Origin: Pseudacidovorax intermedius
Lineage (GTDB): Bacteria > Pseudomonadota > Gammaproteobacteria > Burkholderiales > Burkholderiaceae_C
Direction of reading: 5' to 3'
DNA: 64,000 bases
Assembly (NCBI RefSeq): GCF_003350475.1
Contig: NZ_QQAV01000007.1
Span: forward strand, 1 to 64,000
In this document: positions 55,464 through 64,000 of the stretch, one piece after another
Layout: each line of letters begins with the position of its first letter
How positions within the stretch are numbered: position 1 is the stretch's first letter
Notes under the pieces: generated by a model
Databases searched by the model: none
Told to the model about the DNA's origin: nothing
The model's input: only the letters and a program-made list of their open reading frames with translations
Translations under genes and position numbers: made by a program

Positions 55464-56285
55464 ACGCCCTGGTCATGGACGCCGGGCTGCAGGCCCAGGC
55501 CCCCACGCGGGCCGCTGGCGCACAGATGGCGACGACGACGCCCTTCCTCGATGTGCGCGGCATCACCGTGCGCTTCGGCGGCCTGACGGCAGTGAACAAC
55601 CTGTCCTTCCAGGTGGCGCAGGGCACGGTGCATGCACTGATCGGCCCCAACGGCGCCGGCAAGTCGACCACCTTCAACTGCATCTCGCGCTACTACCAGC
55701 CCACCGAGGGTGCCATCGTGCTCGATGGCGTGGACGTGAGCCGGGCACGGCCCCATCAGATGGCCGGCATGGGCGTGGCCCGCACCTTCCAGAACCTGGA
55801 GCTGTTCGGCGAGCTGAGCGTGTACGAGAACGTGCTGCTGGGCTGCCATTCGCACAGTGCCCGCGGTCCGCGCGCGTTGCTGCGCCGCGCCACGGGCGAG
55901 ACGCGCGACCTGGTCGACAGCCTGATCGAGCGCGTGGGCCTGAGCCACGACCGCGACACCGTGGCGCGCGAACTCGACTTCGGCCACCAGAAACTGCTGG
56001 AGCTGGCCCGGGCGCTGGCGCTCAAGCCGCGCCTGCTGCTGCTGGACGAGCCGGCCGCAGGCCTGCGCAACCGCGACATCGAGAGCCTGGACCACCTGCT
56101 GTCCGACCTGGCGCGCCGTGACGGAATCACGGTGCTGCTGGTGGAGCATGTGATGCAGCTGGTGATGTCGATCTCCGACCGCATCACCGTCATGTCCTTC
56201 GGCGAGAAGATCGCCGAAGGCACGCCGGCCGAGATCGGCCGCAACGAGCGCGTGATCGAGGCCTACCTCGGCAAGGGAGCGGCGA

Positions 56286-56293
<8 letters not shown>
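55460..56293 (+). CDS. livG: ABC transporter ATP-binding protein (LivG)
   Basis: A 277-residue ATPase with Walker A GPNGAGKST at 62-70 and LLLLDEPAAGLRNRD; the signature is LDFGHQKLLELARA. It has an N-terminal extension of about 25 residues before the ATPase core, and M23 could be an alternative start. It overlaps livM (ATGA) and livF (8 bases). Confidence 0.92.
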
Positions 56294-57005
<712 letters not shown>

Positions 57006-57042
57006 GGGCCCGGGCGTCTCTTCATCCAACAACGACAACGAC

Positions 57043-57795
57043 ATGGACCTTCTCGACGACAAGCTCGCCCTCATCACGGGCGGCGGGGGCGGCCTGGGCC
57101 GCGCCATGGCCCTGGGCTTTGCGCGCCACGGTGCCCGCGTGGTGGTGGCCGATCTCGACCTGCCGCGCGCCGAAGCCGTGGCGGCGGAGATCCGCGCGGC
57201 CGGCGGCACCGCCTGGGCCGAGGCCCTCGACGTGACCGACCGGGCCGCGACGGCCGCGCTGGCGCAGGCGCTGGAGGCCCGCGTCGGCCCCATCGACGTG
57301 CTGGTCAACAACGCCGGCATCTCCGGCCGCGCGCGCATCGACGACCCGCAGGCCGCCGATGTGTGGGACCGGCTCATCGACGTCAACCTGCAGGGCCTGT
57401 TCAACGTCACGCATGCCTTCGTGCCGGCGCTCAAGAAGACGCGAGGCTGCATCGTCAACCTGTCGTCCATCGTCGCCTTCGTCAGTGGCATCTCCTCCGC
57501 GGGCTACATCGCCTCCAAGGGCGCGGTGCGCTCCTTCACCCAGGCGCTGGCGCGCGACCTGGCGCCGCACGGCGTGCGCGCCAATGCCGTGGCGCCCGGC
57601 CTGATGCTGACCGAGATGGTGCGGCCCCAGCTGGAGGTGCCGGGCGGCACCGACTGGTACATGGACCGCGTGCCCATGAAGCGCGGCGGCGAGCCGGAGG
57701 AGATCGTGGGCCCGGTGGTCTTCCTGGCCTCCTCCATGGCCAGCTATGTCAATGGTGCCGTACTGCCGGTGGACGGCGGCTTTCTTTCGGCATGA
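57043..57795 (+). CDS. SDR-family oxidoreductase
   Basis: A 250-residue classical SDR with TGGGGGLG (12-19), NNAG (89-92) and S142, Y155, K159, ending in PVDGGFLSA. The start at 57043 removes a non-conserved leader of 19 residues. It probably oxidises or reduces a ring or side-chain hydroxyl in the same pathway as the neighbouring SDRs. It overlaps an alternative start of the next gene. Confidence 0.88.
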   Translation: MDLLDDKLALITGGGGGLGRAMALGFARHGARVVVADLDLPRAEAVAAEIRAAGGTAWAEALDVTDRAATAALAQALEARVGPIDVLVNNAGISGRARIDDPQAADVWDRLIDVNLQGLFNVTHAFVPALKKTRGCIVNLSSIVAFVSGISSAGYIASKGAVRSFTQALARDLAPHGVRANAVAPGLMLTEMVRPQLEVPGGTDWYMDRVPMKRGGEPEEIVGPVVFLASSMASYVNGAVLPVDGGFLSA

Positions 57796-57809
57796 GCAGG
57801 AGTGCATCG

Positions 57810-58547
57810 ATGAGCGACGACCGACTTCCCCTGGCCCTGGTCACCGGCGGTGCCAGCGGAATGGGCCTGGCCACCGTGGAGCGGCTGGCCCGTGACGGAT
57901 TCCGGGTGGTGATGGTGGACCGCGCGGCCGAGCTGGTGGCGCAGGAGGCGGGCCGTCTGGCCGCCGAGGGACTGGCCGTGGAGGGCCGGGTGCTGGACCT
58001 GACCGACGAGCCGGCCGTGCGTGCGCTGGTGCAGTCGCTGGGACCGATCACGGCGCTGGTCAACAACGCGGGCGTGTTCGACGAGCGCAAGTTCGCCGAG
58101 GTGAGCAGTGACGACTTCCGCCGTGCTTACGAAGTGAACCTGATTGCGGCCGCCACGCTCACGCAGGAGGTGGCACGCACCATGCCGGAGGGCGGCCGCA
58201 TCGTGAACATCGCCTCGCGCGCCTACCTGGGCGCGCGCAACCATCCGCACTACGTGGCCTCCAAGGCCGCCATCGTGGGCTACACCCGGGCCAGCGCCAT
58301 GGAGCTGGCGCCGCGCGGCATCCTGGTCAATGCCATCGCACCGGGGCTGATCGACACGCCCATCCTGCGGGCACTCACGCCCGAGCGGCTGGCCGCGCAG
58401 CTGGCGCTGCAGCCCACCGGCAAGGCCGGCCGGCCCGAGGACATCGCCCAGGCCGTGTCCTTCCTCGTCTCGCCGCAGACCGGCTTCATCACCGGCCAGG
58501 TGCTGTTCGTCGACGGCGGCAAGTCGCTCGGAGGGTCCGGCGCATGA
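57810..58547 (+). CDS. SDR-family oxidoreductase
   Basis: A 245-residue SDR: TGGASGMG (12-19), NNAG (85-88), S136, Y148 and K152, and FVDGGKSLGG at the end. I chose ATG 57810 because AGGAG (57797-57801) precedes it by 8 bases. An ATG at 57792 overlaps the previous stop and would add six residues. It is the third SDR in this operon, pointing to several successive alcohol/ketone steps. Confidence 0.87.
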   Translation: MSDDRLPLALVTGGASGMGLATVERLARDGFRVVMVDRAAELVAQEAGRLAAEGLAVEGRVLDLTDEPAVRALVQSLGPITALVNNAGVFDERKFAEVSSDDFRRAYEVNLIAAATLTQEVARTMPEGGRIVNIASRAYLGARNHPHYVASKAAIVGYTRASAMELAPRGILVNAIAPGLIDTPILRALTPERLAAQLALQPTGKAGRPEDIAQAVSFLVSPQTGFITGQVLFVDGGKSLGGSGA

Positions 58548-60271
58548 GCGGCGTCACTGCACCCGCGTGGGACGAAGAGGTCGATGTGCTCGTCATCGGC
58601 AGCGGCGCCGCGGGCATGAGTGCGGCGCTGGGCGCCAGCGTGGGCGGCTGCCGCGTGCTGCTGGTCGAGAAGACCGACCGCATTGGTGGCTCCACCGCGG
58701 TGTCGGGCGGGGCCGTGTGGGCGCCGCTCAACAGCCAGAGCGCGGGTGCGGGCCATCCGGACGACTTCGACAAGGTGTGGACGTACATGCGCCACACGGT
58801 GGGCGACGCCGCGCCGGAAGAGATGCAGCAGGCCTTCCTGCGCGCGGCCGGCCCGGTGATGGACGCGCTGGCGCAGCACACGCAGGTGCGGCTGGTGGCG
58901 CGCACCCATTCGCCCGACTACTACCCCGACCGGCCTGGCGCGGCGATGGGCGGACGCTCGCTCGACCCGCTGATGTTCGACGGCCGCACCCTCGGCGCCC
59001 ACTTCAAGGAGCTGCGCGATCCGCTGCCCGAGTTCATGGTGCTGGGCGGCATGATGGTGACGATGACCGACGTGAAGTACCTGCTGGCCGTCACCCGCTC
59101 GTTCGCGGCCTGGAAGGAGGGCGTCAAGCTCGTCCTGCGCTACGTCGGTGACCGGCTTCGTGGCTACCACCGCGGCACGCGCTTGGTGCTGGGCAATGCA
59201 CTGGCCGGGCGCCTCTTCCGCTCGGTGCTGGACCGCGGCATTCCCTACTGGCTGCGTGCGCCGCTGGTCTCGCTGCAGGTGGAGGACGGCCGCGTGACGG
59301 GCGCCTGCATCGAGCGCGACGGACGGCCCACCTGGGTGCGGGCGTGCCGGGGTGTGGTGGTGGCGACCGGCGGCTTCCCCTGGAACGCGGCGCTGCGCGA
59401 GCGGCTGTATCCCTCGCCCACCGGGCCCTGGTCCATGGCACCGGCGGGCAATGCCGGGGATGGCATCACGCTGGCCCAGGCGGCCGGCGCCGCCATGGGG
59501 ACGGGGCATTTCAGCCCGGCCTTCTGGGCGCCGGTGTCGATCCTCAACCGGTCGGATGGCACGCAGGTGCGCTATCCCCACCTGGTGTGGGACCGCGCCA
59601 AGCCGGGGCTCATGGCGGTGAACAGTGCAGGTCGGCGCTTCGTCAACGAATCGACCTCGTACCACGAGTTCGTGCTGGCCATGTACCGCTCGCATGCCGA
59701 GGTGCCGAGCCTGCCGGCCTACCTGGTCTGCGACAGCGACTTCATGGAGCGCTGGGGCCTGGGCCTGGCGCTGCCGGGCGGGCGACCGCGTGACCACCTC
59801 GTGCGCGCGGGCTACCTGGCCAAGGCAGACACGCTGGAGGCACTGGCCGTGCAGATCAAGGTCGACCCCGCCGCGTTGCGCGCCTCGGCCGAGGCCTTCG
59901 ACCAGGCCGGTGTGAATGGGGTGGATCCGGGATTCGGCAAGGGCAGCACCGCCTACAACCGCTACCTGGGTGACGCGGAGCACCAGCCCAACCCGTGTCT
60001 GGGCCGGTTGCGCCAGGCACCGTTCTACGCCGTGGCCGTGGTGGCCGGCGACATCGGCACAGCCTGCGGCATCCGCTGCGACGCCAACGCACAGGCCCTG
60101 TCGGCCGATGGCACGCCAGTGTCCGGCCTGCACGTGGTCGGCAACGACATGCACTCGGTGATGGGCGGGCAGTATCCTGCGCCCGGCATCACGCTCGGCC
60201 CGGCGCTGACCTTCGGCTGGCTGGCCGGCCAGCACCTGGCCCACACCCCAAGCGCGGAGTCCCATCCATGA
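58544..60271 (+). CDS. FAD-dependent oxidoreductase, 3-ketosteroid dehydrogenase/fumarate reductase-like
   Basis: A 575-residue flavoprotein. The FAD motif GSGAAGMSAAL (from residue 19) is followed by VEKTDRIGGSTAVSGGAVWAP, and the C-terminus has GQYPAPGITLGPALTFGWLAGQH. This is the pattern of KstD-type dehydrogenases that introduce a double bond next to a carbonyl. No steroid-specific neighbours are seen, so the substrate may be a cyclic ketone or enoate. Overlaps of 4 bases at both ends couple it to the flanking genes. Confidence 0.88.
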   Translation: MSGVTAPAWDEEVDVLVIGSGAAGMSAALGASVGGCRVLLVEKTDRIGGSTAVSGGAVWAPLNSQSAGAGHPDDFDKVWTYMRHTVGDAAPEEMQQAFLRAAGPVMDALAQHTQVRLVARTHSPDYYPDRPGAAMGGRSLDPLMFDGRTLGAHFKELRDPLPEFMVLGGMMVTMTDVKYLLAVTRSFAAWKEGVKLVLRYVGDRLRGYHRGTRLVLGNALAGRLFRSVLDRGIPYWLRAPLVSLQVEDGRVTGACIERDGRPTWVRACRGVVVATGGFPWNAALRERLYPSPTGPWSMAPAGNAGDGITLAQAAGAAMGTGHFSPAFWAPVSILNRSDGTQVRYPHLVWDRAKPGLMAVNSAGRRFVNESTSYHEFVLAMYRSHAEVPSLPAYLVCDSDFMERWGLGLALPGGRPRDHLVRAGYLAKADTLEALAVQIKVDPAALRASAEAFDQAGVNGVDPGFGKGSTAYNRYLGDAEHQPNPCLGRLRQAPFYAVAVVAGDIGTACGIRCDANAQALSADGTPVSGLHVVGNDMHSVMGGQYPAPGITLGPALTFGWLAGQHLAHTPSAESHP

Positions 60272-60873
60272 AGATCCTGTTCTCGCCCTTCTCCCCCTAT
60301 GTGCGCAAATGCCTGGTCACCGCGCACGAACTCGGCCTGGATGGGAAGATCCAGCTGCTGCCCTCCAATGCGCATCCCGTCCAGCGCGACCAGGCCATCA
60401 TCGGCCACAACCCGCTCGGCAAGGTGCCGACCTTCTTCACCGACGACGGTCAGGTGCTCTACGACAGCCGCGTGATCTGCGAGTACCTGGATGTGCAGGC
60501 AGGCGGTCGCCTGATCCCTGCCTCGGGCGCTTCACGCTGGACCACGCTGACCTTGCAGTCGTTGGGTGACGGCATGCTGGACGCGGCACTGCTCGCGCGC
60601 TATGAAGACGTGGCGCGGCCCGAACCGATCCGCTGGCCGGAATGGCGAGCCGCACAGCTCGACAAGATCGAAACCTCACTGGCCCACCTCGATGCCCATC
60701 CGGACCTGCTCGCCGGCCGCGTGGACCTGGGTGCGCTGACCATCGGCTGTGCGCTGTGGTACCTCGATTTGCGCTTTCCGGATCTCGGCTGGCGCGAGCG
60801 CCATGCGCCAACGGCCAGCTGGTACGAAGGCTTCCGCCAGCGTCCCAGCATGGCAGCGAGCTGGTCGTTGTGA
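60268..60873 (+). CDS. Glutathione S-transferase family protein
   Basis: A 201-residue protein with an N-terminal thioredoxin-like domain (ILFSPFSPYVRKC, with S9 as possible catalytic residue; NPLGKVPTFF; glutathione-binding DSRVICEYL) and an all-helical C-terminal domain. It may conjugate or isomerise a pathway intermediate, as GSTs in aromatic operons do, or protect against an electrophilic product. It is the last gene of the operon. Confidence 0.87.
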   Translation: MKILFSPFSPYVRKCLVTAHELGLDGKIQLLPSNAHPVQRDQAIIGHNPLGKVPTFFTDDGQVLYDSRVICEYLDVQAGGRLIPASGASRWTTLTLQSLGDGMLDAALLARYEDVARPEPIRWPEWRAAQLDKIETSLAHLDAHPDLLAGRVDLGALTIGCALWYLDLRFPDLGWRERHAPTASWYEGFRQRPSMAASWSL

Positions 60874-60910
60874 CGCAGGAGGCGGGCGGCATCGCTCCGC
60901 AGGCGGGCAC

Positions 60911-61258
60911 TCAGTGCCGCATGGGATCGTGTCCCCAGTTCATCAACGACTGGCGCCACGGCGTGTCGCGCACCGACCCGTCGGGGCGCTGCGCCAGGTG
61001 CCGCTTCACATAGCCCACCACCTTGCGCATGTGCGCCAGGTCGCCCGCGGTCAGGTCGTCCGTCTTCTTTTGCAGTAGTCGCACGATGCGGCGACCGGAG
61101 CGGTGGCCCACGGATTCGCCCCCTGCGGCTCCCTTGAATCCGACGGTCTTCGACGCTTCCGTCTCCAGCCACTTCTCCAGCTGGGCCGGCGCCATGTTCA
61201 CGGCATGCTTGAACGCACGCACGATTCCCGACACGTCATCGCTCTTCGGCTGCGACAT
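60911..61258 (-). CDS. DUF3140 domain-containing protein
   Basis: A 115-residue basic cytoplasmic protein. The segments PAQLEKWLETEASKTVG, HRSGRRIVRLLQKK and MRKVVGYVKRHLAQRP correspond to the DUF3140 family, of unknown function. It begins 4 bases after the DUF2945-type gene ends, and the two families are often adjacent, suggesting a joint role. It converges on the GST gene. Confidence 0.8.
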   Translation of the reverse strand: MSQPKSDDVSGIVRAFKHAVNMAPAQLEKWLETEASKTVGFKGAAGGESVGHRSGRRIVRLLQKKTDDLTAGDLAHMRKVVGYVKRHLAQRPDGSVRDTPWRQSLMNWGHDPMRH

Positions 61259-61262
61259 CGGA

Positions 61263-61472
61263 TCAGGCCTTCTTCAGCGCATCGGCATGGTGGATCGCCT
61301 TCTTGCCGGTCTTGCTGCTCTTGACCTCGTACTGAGGGTGGGCCGGCGAGGCCTTGGCTTCGTGCCCGGCCACATGGGCGGTGTGCGTGACCTTGCGCAC
61401 CACCTTGCCGGTGGTCTGCCCCTGGGAGGTGTCCCACTTCACCTTGTCGCCCGTCTTGAGGCTGGATGTCAT
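61263..61472 (-). CDS. DUF2945 domain-containing protein
   Basis: A 69-residue protein opening SLKTGDKVKWDTSQGQTTGKVVRK, with HPQYEVKSSKTGKKAIHH later. This is the small SH3/Tudor-like barrel of DUF2945 (hypervirulence-associated protein family). The ATG at 61472 follows AGGAG; the longer frame from 61505 is leader. It is small and highly basic, so nucleic-acid binding is possible but unproven. Confidence 0.8.
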   Translation of the reverse strand: MTSSLKTGDKVKWDTSQGQTTGKVVRKVTHTAHVAGHEAKASPAHPQYEVKSSKTGKKAIHHADALKKA

Positions 61473-61597
61473 CGTGCCGCTCCTGAAGTGCTGATTGGCG
61501 CTCAAGCTATCAGCGACGCTGCACCCTGGTGTAGGCCGGCGCGCCGAGCGCGCGGCGGGTCAGATGGGCGGCAGGCCGCGGCCGCTAAAGTGGCCGC

Positions 61598-62257
61598 ATG
61601 CGACGGCACTTTCGACATGTCAATGGCACGCAGCGTCTGACTTACGGCGCCCTGGCCGGCGTCGCCGTCGCGGGCCTGTGCACCGCGGGCGGCATGGCCG
61701 CGCGGCCGGCCGGTCTGCTGGGCTGGTGCGCCGCGGTCGCCGCCTACCTGGGCTGGGCCGTCTGGCAGGCGCGCATCTTCGACGCGGCGCAGGTCAAGGC
61801 CCGGTCCCGATCGCTCGATCCACCGGGGCCGATCATCCTGGCCATCGTCTCGGCCGCCATCGTCAGCAGCGTGATCGCCATCGGCCTGCTGCTGCAGCAG
61901 GTCAAGCAACTCGGTGGCGTGGAGCGGGGCGCGCACATCGTGCTGGGCATGGTGGCGCTGGCCGGTTCGTGGCTGATGATCCACACCGTCTACGCCTTCC
62001 ACTACGCGCACCGCTACTACCGCGACGACGGCACGCCCGACGAGGGCGGGCTGGACTTTCCGGGGAAGGCCGAGCCCGACTACGGCGACTTCATGTACTA
62101 CGCCTTCGTGGTCGGCATGACCTCGCAGGTGTCCGACGTGCAGGTCACCACGCGCGAGATGCGGCGGCTGACGCTGCTGCACAGCGTGCTCTCCTTCGGC
62201 TTCAACATGGTGGTGCTGGCGCTGTCGATCAATGTGGCGGCGGGGGTGATCCAGTAG
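61598..62257 (+). CDS. DUF1345 family membrane protein
   Basis: A 219-residue inner-membrane protein with five to six hydrophobic segments. The DUF1345 signature YAFHYAHRYYRDD, then GLDFPGKAEPDYGDFMYYAFVVGMTSQVSDV, is unmistakable. Its function is unknown. It diverges from the DUF2945 gene over 125 bases and precedes the two-component system by 39 bases. Confidence 0.88.
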   Translation: MRRHFRHVNGTQRLTYGALAGVAVAGLCTAGGMAARPAGLLGWCAAVAAYLGWAVWQARIFDAAQVKARSRSLDPPGPIILAIVSAAIVSSVIAIGLLLQQVKQLGGVERGAHIVLGMVALAGSWLMIHTVYAFHYAHRYYRDDGTPDEGGLDFPGKAEPDYGDFMYYAFVVGMTSQVSDVQVTTREMRRLTLLHSVLSFGFNMVVLALSINVAAGVIQ

Positions 62258-62296
62258 GGCCTGCGCCTGGACAATGGCAACTTCGAGAGGGCAAGC

Positions 62297-62974
62297 ATGA
62301 AGTTGTTGTTGGCAGAGGACGAGACGGCGCTGGCCGACTGGATGGTGCGCGCGCTCACGCAGAGCGGCAGTGCGGTGGACTGGGTGGCCGACGGGCGGCT
62401 GGTCTCACGCGCGCTGCGCGCCGAGCGCTATGACGCGCTGATCCTCGACCTGGGCCTGCCCGGGCTGGACGGCGAGGATGTGCTGGCCAATCTGCGCGAG
62501 GACGACGAGGCACTGCCGGTGCTGGTGCTCACGGCGCGGGACACGCTGGCCCAGCGGGTCTCCACGCTGCGCGGTGGCGCCGACGACTTCATGGCCAAGC
62601 CCTTCGAGATCGAGGAGCTGGAAGCGCGCCTGCTGGCGCTGGTGCGCCGGGCGCGCAGCCGCGAGCCGGCGCGGCCGAGCTGCGGCTCGCTCAGCTTCGA
62701 CCCGGCCGCCAAACGCTTTCAGCTGGGTGCGGAGTCCCTGACCCTGACACCGCGCGAACACGCACTGCTGAGCGTGCTGATCCGTGCGCCGGGTCAGCCG
62801 GTGGGCAAGGCCGAGCTGATGCAGCAGGTGTTCCCTGGCGACGCCGAGGTCAATCCGGAAGCCGTGGAGGTGGCCATCCACCGGCTGCGCAAGCGCCTGC
62901 TCGGCAGCGATGTGCAGGTGACGACGATGCGCGGACTGGGCTACGTGCTGGAGGCAGTCGGCCATGCGCCTTGA
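62297..62974 (+). CDS. OmpR-family response regulator (TctD/QseB-like)
   Basis: A 225-residue response regulator. The receiver domain has acidic pocket E7/D8, phosphoacceptor D51 (LILDLGLPGLDG) and the conserved lysine in MAKPFE. The winged-helix effector domain ends in VEVAIHRLRKRLLGSDV and TMRGLGYVLE. It overlaps the kinase gene by 11 bases. This sub-branch often controls tricarboxylate transport (TctD) or quorum-linked genes (QseB); no target operon is visible here. Confidence 0.92.
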   Translation: MKLLLAEDETALADWMVRALTQSGSAVDWVADGRLVSRALRAERYDALILDLGLPGLDGEDVLANLREDDEALPVLVLTARDTLAQRVSTLRGGADDFMAKPFEIEELEARLLALVRRARSREPARPSCGSLSFDPAAKRFQLGAESLTLTPREHALLSVLIRAPGQPVGKAELMQQVFPGDAEVNPEAVEVAIHRLRKRLLGSDVQVTTMRGLGYVLEAVGHAP

Positions 62975-64000
62975 TGGGCTGCACCGCACCAGCCTGCGCC
63001 GCACGCTGACCGTGGTGCTGCTGGCGGGCGTGCTGGCCGGCAGCGTGCTGCAGGTGCTGGCCACCTGGCGCACGGCCGATGCGGCGGTGAATGCGGCCTT
63101 CGACCGCTCGCTGTACGGCGCCATCCGCGCCATCGACGCAAGCATCTCCACCGAGAGCGGCGGCATTGGCGTCGAGCTGCCCTACGTGCTGCTGGAGTTC
63201 TTCGAACTGACGGCCAGCGGCCCGGTGCACTACCGGGTGGCCACCGAGGACGGGCTGGTGGAGATCGGCAGCCCCGACATTCCCATGCCGGACGAGCCTA
63301 CGGCGCTGCGCATGCCGCATTTCCAGACGGTGGACTACGTGGATGGTCCCGCGCGCGTGGGTACCTACGTGCGGCCGCTCGGCGAGCCGGCCAGCGGCAA
63401 CATCGTCATCCAGGTGGCAGAGTCGCTGGACTCGCGCATCGAGTTCAGCCGGCAGTTCATCCTGCAGGCCGTGGTGCGGGATGCGCTGCTCGCGGTGCTG
63501 GCCGCCGCCATGGTGGCCATGGCCGTGAGCTGGTCGCTGCGGCCGCTCAAGCAGCTGCGCGAAGGCGTGCAGGCCCGTCAGGCCGACGACCTTTCGCCCA
63601 TCGACACCGCCCGGGTGCCGGTGGATGTGCTCCCCCTGGTGCAGGCGACCAACGACCACCTGGGCCGCTACCGCACGCTGCTTGCCACGCAGCGGCGCTT
63701 TCTGGACGATGCCTCGCACCAGCTGCGCACGCCATTGACCACCCTGCTGACCCAGGCCGGTTATGCGCTACGGGAGCCGGACGACCGGCGCGTGCGCGAA
63801 ACCATGGAGGCCATGCGCGCCCAGCTGCGGGCCATGATCCGGCGCGTCAACCAGCTGCTGGTGCTGGCACGCGCAGACACCTCGCCGCTGCAGTCCGAGC
63901 GGATCGACCTGGCGTCAGTGGCAGGCGAGGTGGTGCGCCGGCTGTGGCCTGTCGCACGCCGCAAGCCGGTGGACTTGGGGCTGGAGCACGACGGTGCGCC
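62964..64000 (+). CDS. Sensor histidine kinase (TctE/QseC-like), N-terminal part
   Basis: The frame from ATG 62964 stays open to the window edge, giving 345 residues. It has a first membrane helix (about 15-33), a periplasmic domain (about 34-168) of the TctE-type sensor class, a second helix (about 172-191), a HAMP-like linker and the phosphoacceptor H252 (DDASHQLRTPLTTL). The ATP-binding domain lies beyond the edge. It phosphorylates the regulator encoded just upstream; the signal is unknown. Confidence 0.92.
   Translation, partial: MRLDGLHRTSLRRTLTVVLLAGVLAGSVLQVLATWRTADAAVNAAFDRSLYGAIRAIDASISTESGGIGVELPYVLLEFFELTASGPVHYRVATEDGLVEIGSPDIPMPDEPTALRMPHFQTVDYVDGPARVGTYVRPLGEPASGNIVIQVAESLDSRIEFSRQFILQAVVRDALLAVLAAAMVAMAVSWSLRPLKQLREGVQARQADDLSPIDTARVPVDVLPLVQATNDHLGRYRTLLATQRRFLDDASHQLRTPLTTLLTQAGYALREPDDRRVRETMEAMRAQLRAMIRRVNQLLVLARADTSPLQSERIDLASVAGEVVRRLWPVARRKPVDLGLEHDGA

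Overview
The window is high-GC DNA whose genes are packed on both strands, with frequent 4-base start/stop overlaps. Gene families and codon use suggest a betaproteobacterium of the order Burkholderiales, most likely a Comamonadaceae relative (Variovorax/Acidovorax type). That placement is an inference from gene content, not a phylogenetic result. I see no rRNA, tRNA, CRISPR array or intact insertion sequence. Nearly everything is accessory catabolism: transporter operons, each with dehydrogenases and a LysR or GntR regulator.

Layout. (1) 1-13503: the end of a FadB-type 3-hydroxyacyl-CoA dehydrogenase, a VOC protein, an ACAD10/11-like phosphotransferase and a LysR regulator. These are followed by a Liv-type ABC transporter with two tandem paralogous binding proteins and a fused LivH-LivM permease, a PimC/PimD-like acyl-CoA dehydrogenase pair and an acyl-CoA ligase. 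Together they look like a carboxylic-acid uptake and beta-oxidation locus. (2) 13649-14253: a CopG/ParE-type toxin-antitoxin pair. (3) 14288-29514: a non-phosphorylative pentose (probably L-arabinose) locus. It has sugar dehydrogenase, lactonase, epimerase, aldonate dehydratase and a DapA-fold dehydratase/aldolase. It also has two sugar ABC transporters, with the ChvE-GguA-GguB set inserted inside a YtfQ-YtfR-YtfT-YjfF set, and a GbpR-like regulator. (4) 30046-43743: OtnC/OtnK diverge from a long operon encoding a class III aminotransferase-like protein, a PotABCD-type transporter, a GntR regulator, both subunits of an N,N-dimethylformamidase-like enzyme, a split transketolase and an AroE-like dehydrogenase. 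I do not recognise this combination; it is the best candidate for an undescribed pathway. (5) 43851-46917: hpd-phhB-phhA plus an SDR carrying a dihydropteridine-reductase signature, a phenylalanine-to-homogentisate operon that seems to recycle its own pterin cofactor. (6) 47128-50563: a CitE-like lyase and a CaiB-type CoA-transferase around a LysR gene. (7) 50534-60873: a GntR regulator diverging from an operon of SDR, LivKHMGF, two more SDRs, a KstD-like flavoprotein and a glutathione transferase. (8) 60911-64000: DUF3140 and DUF2945 proteins, a DUF1345 membrane protein and a TctD/TctE-like two-component system cut by the window edge.

Regulation is visible mainly as dyads in the divergent promoter regions (25625-25660, 46992-47014, 51297-51367) and as GC-rich hairpins directly after binding-protein genes (23436-23461, 37513-37554, 53525-53540). 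No gap between genes exceeds about 235 bases.
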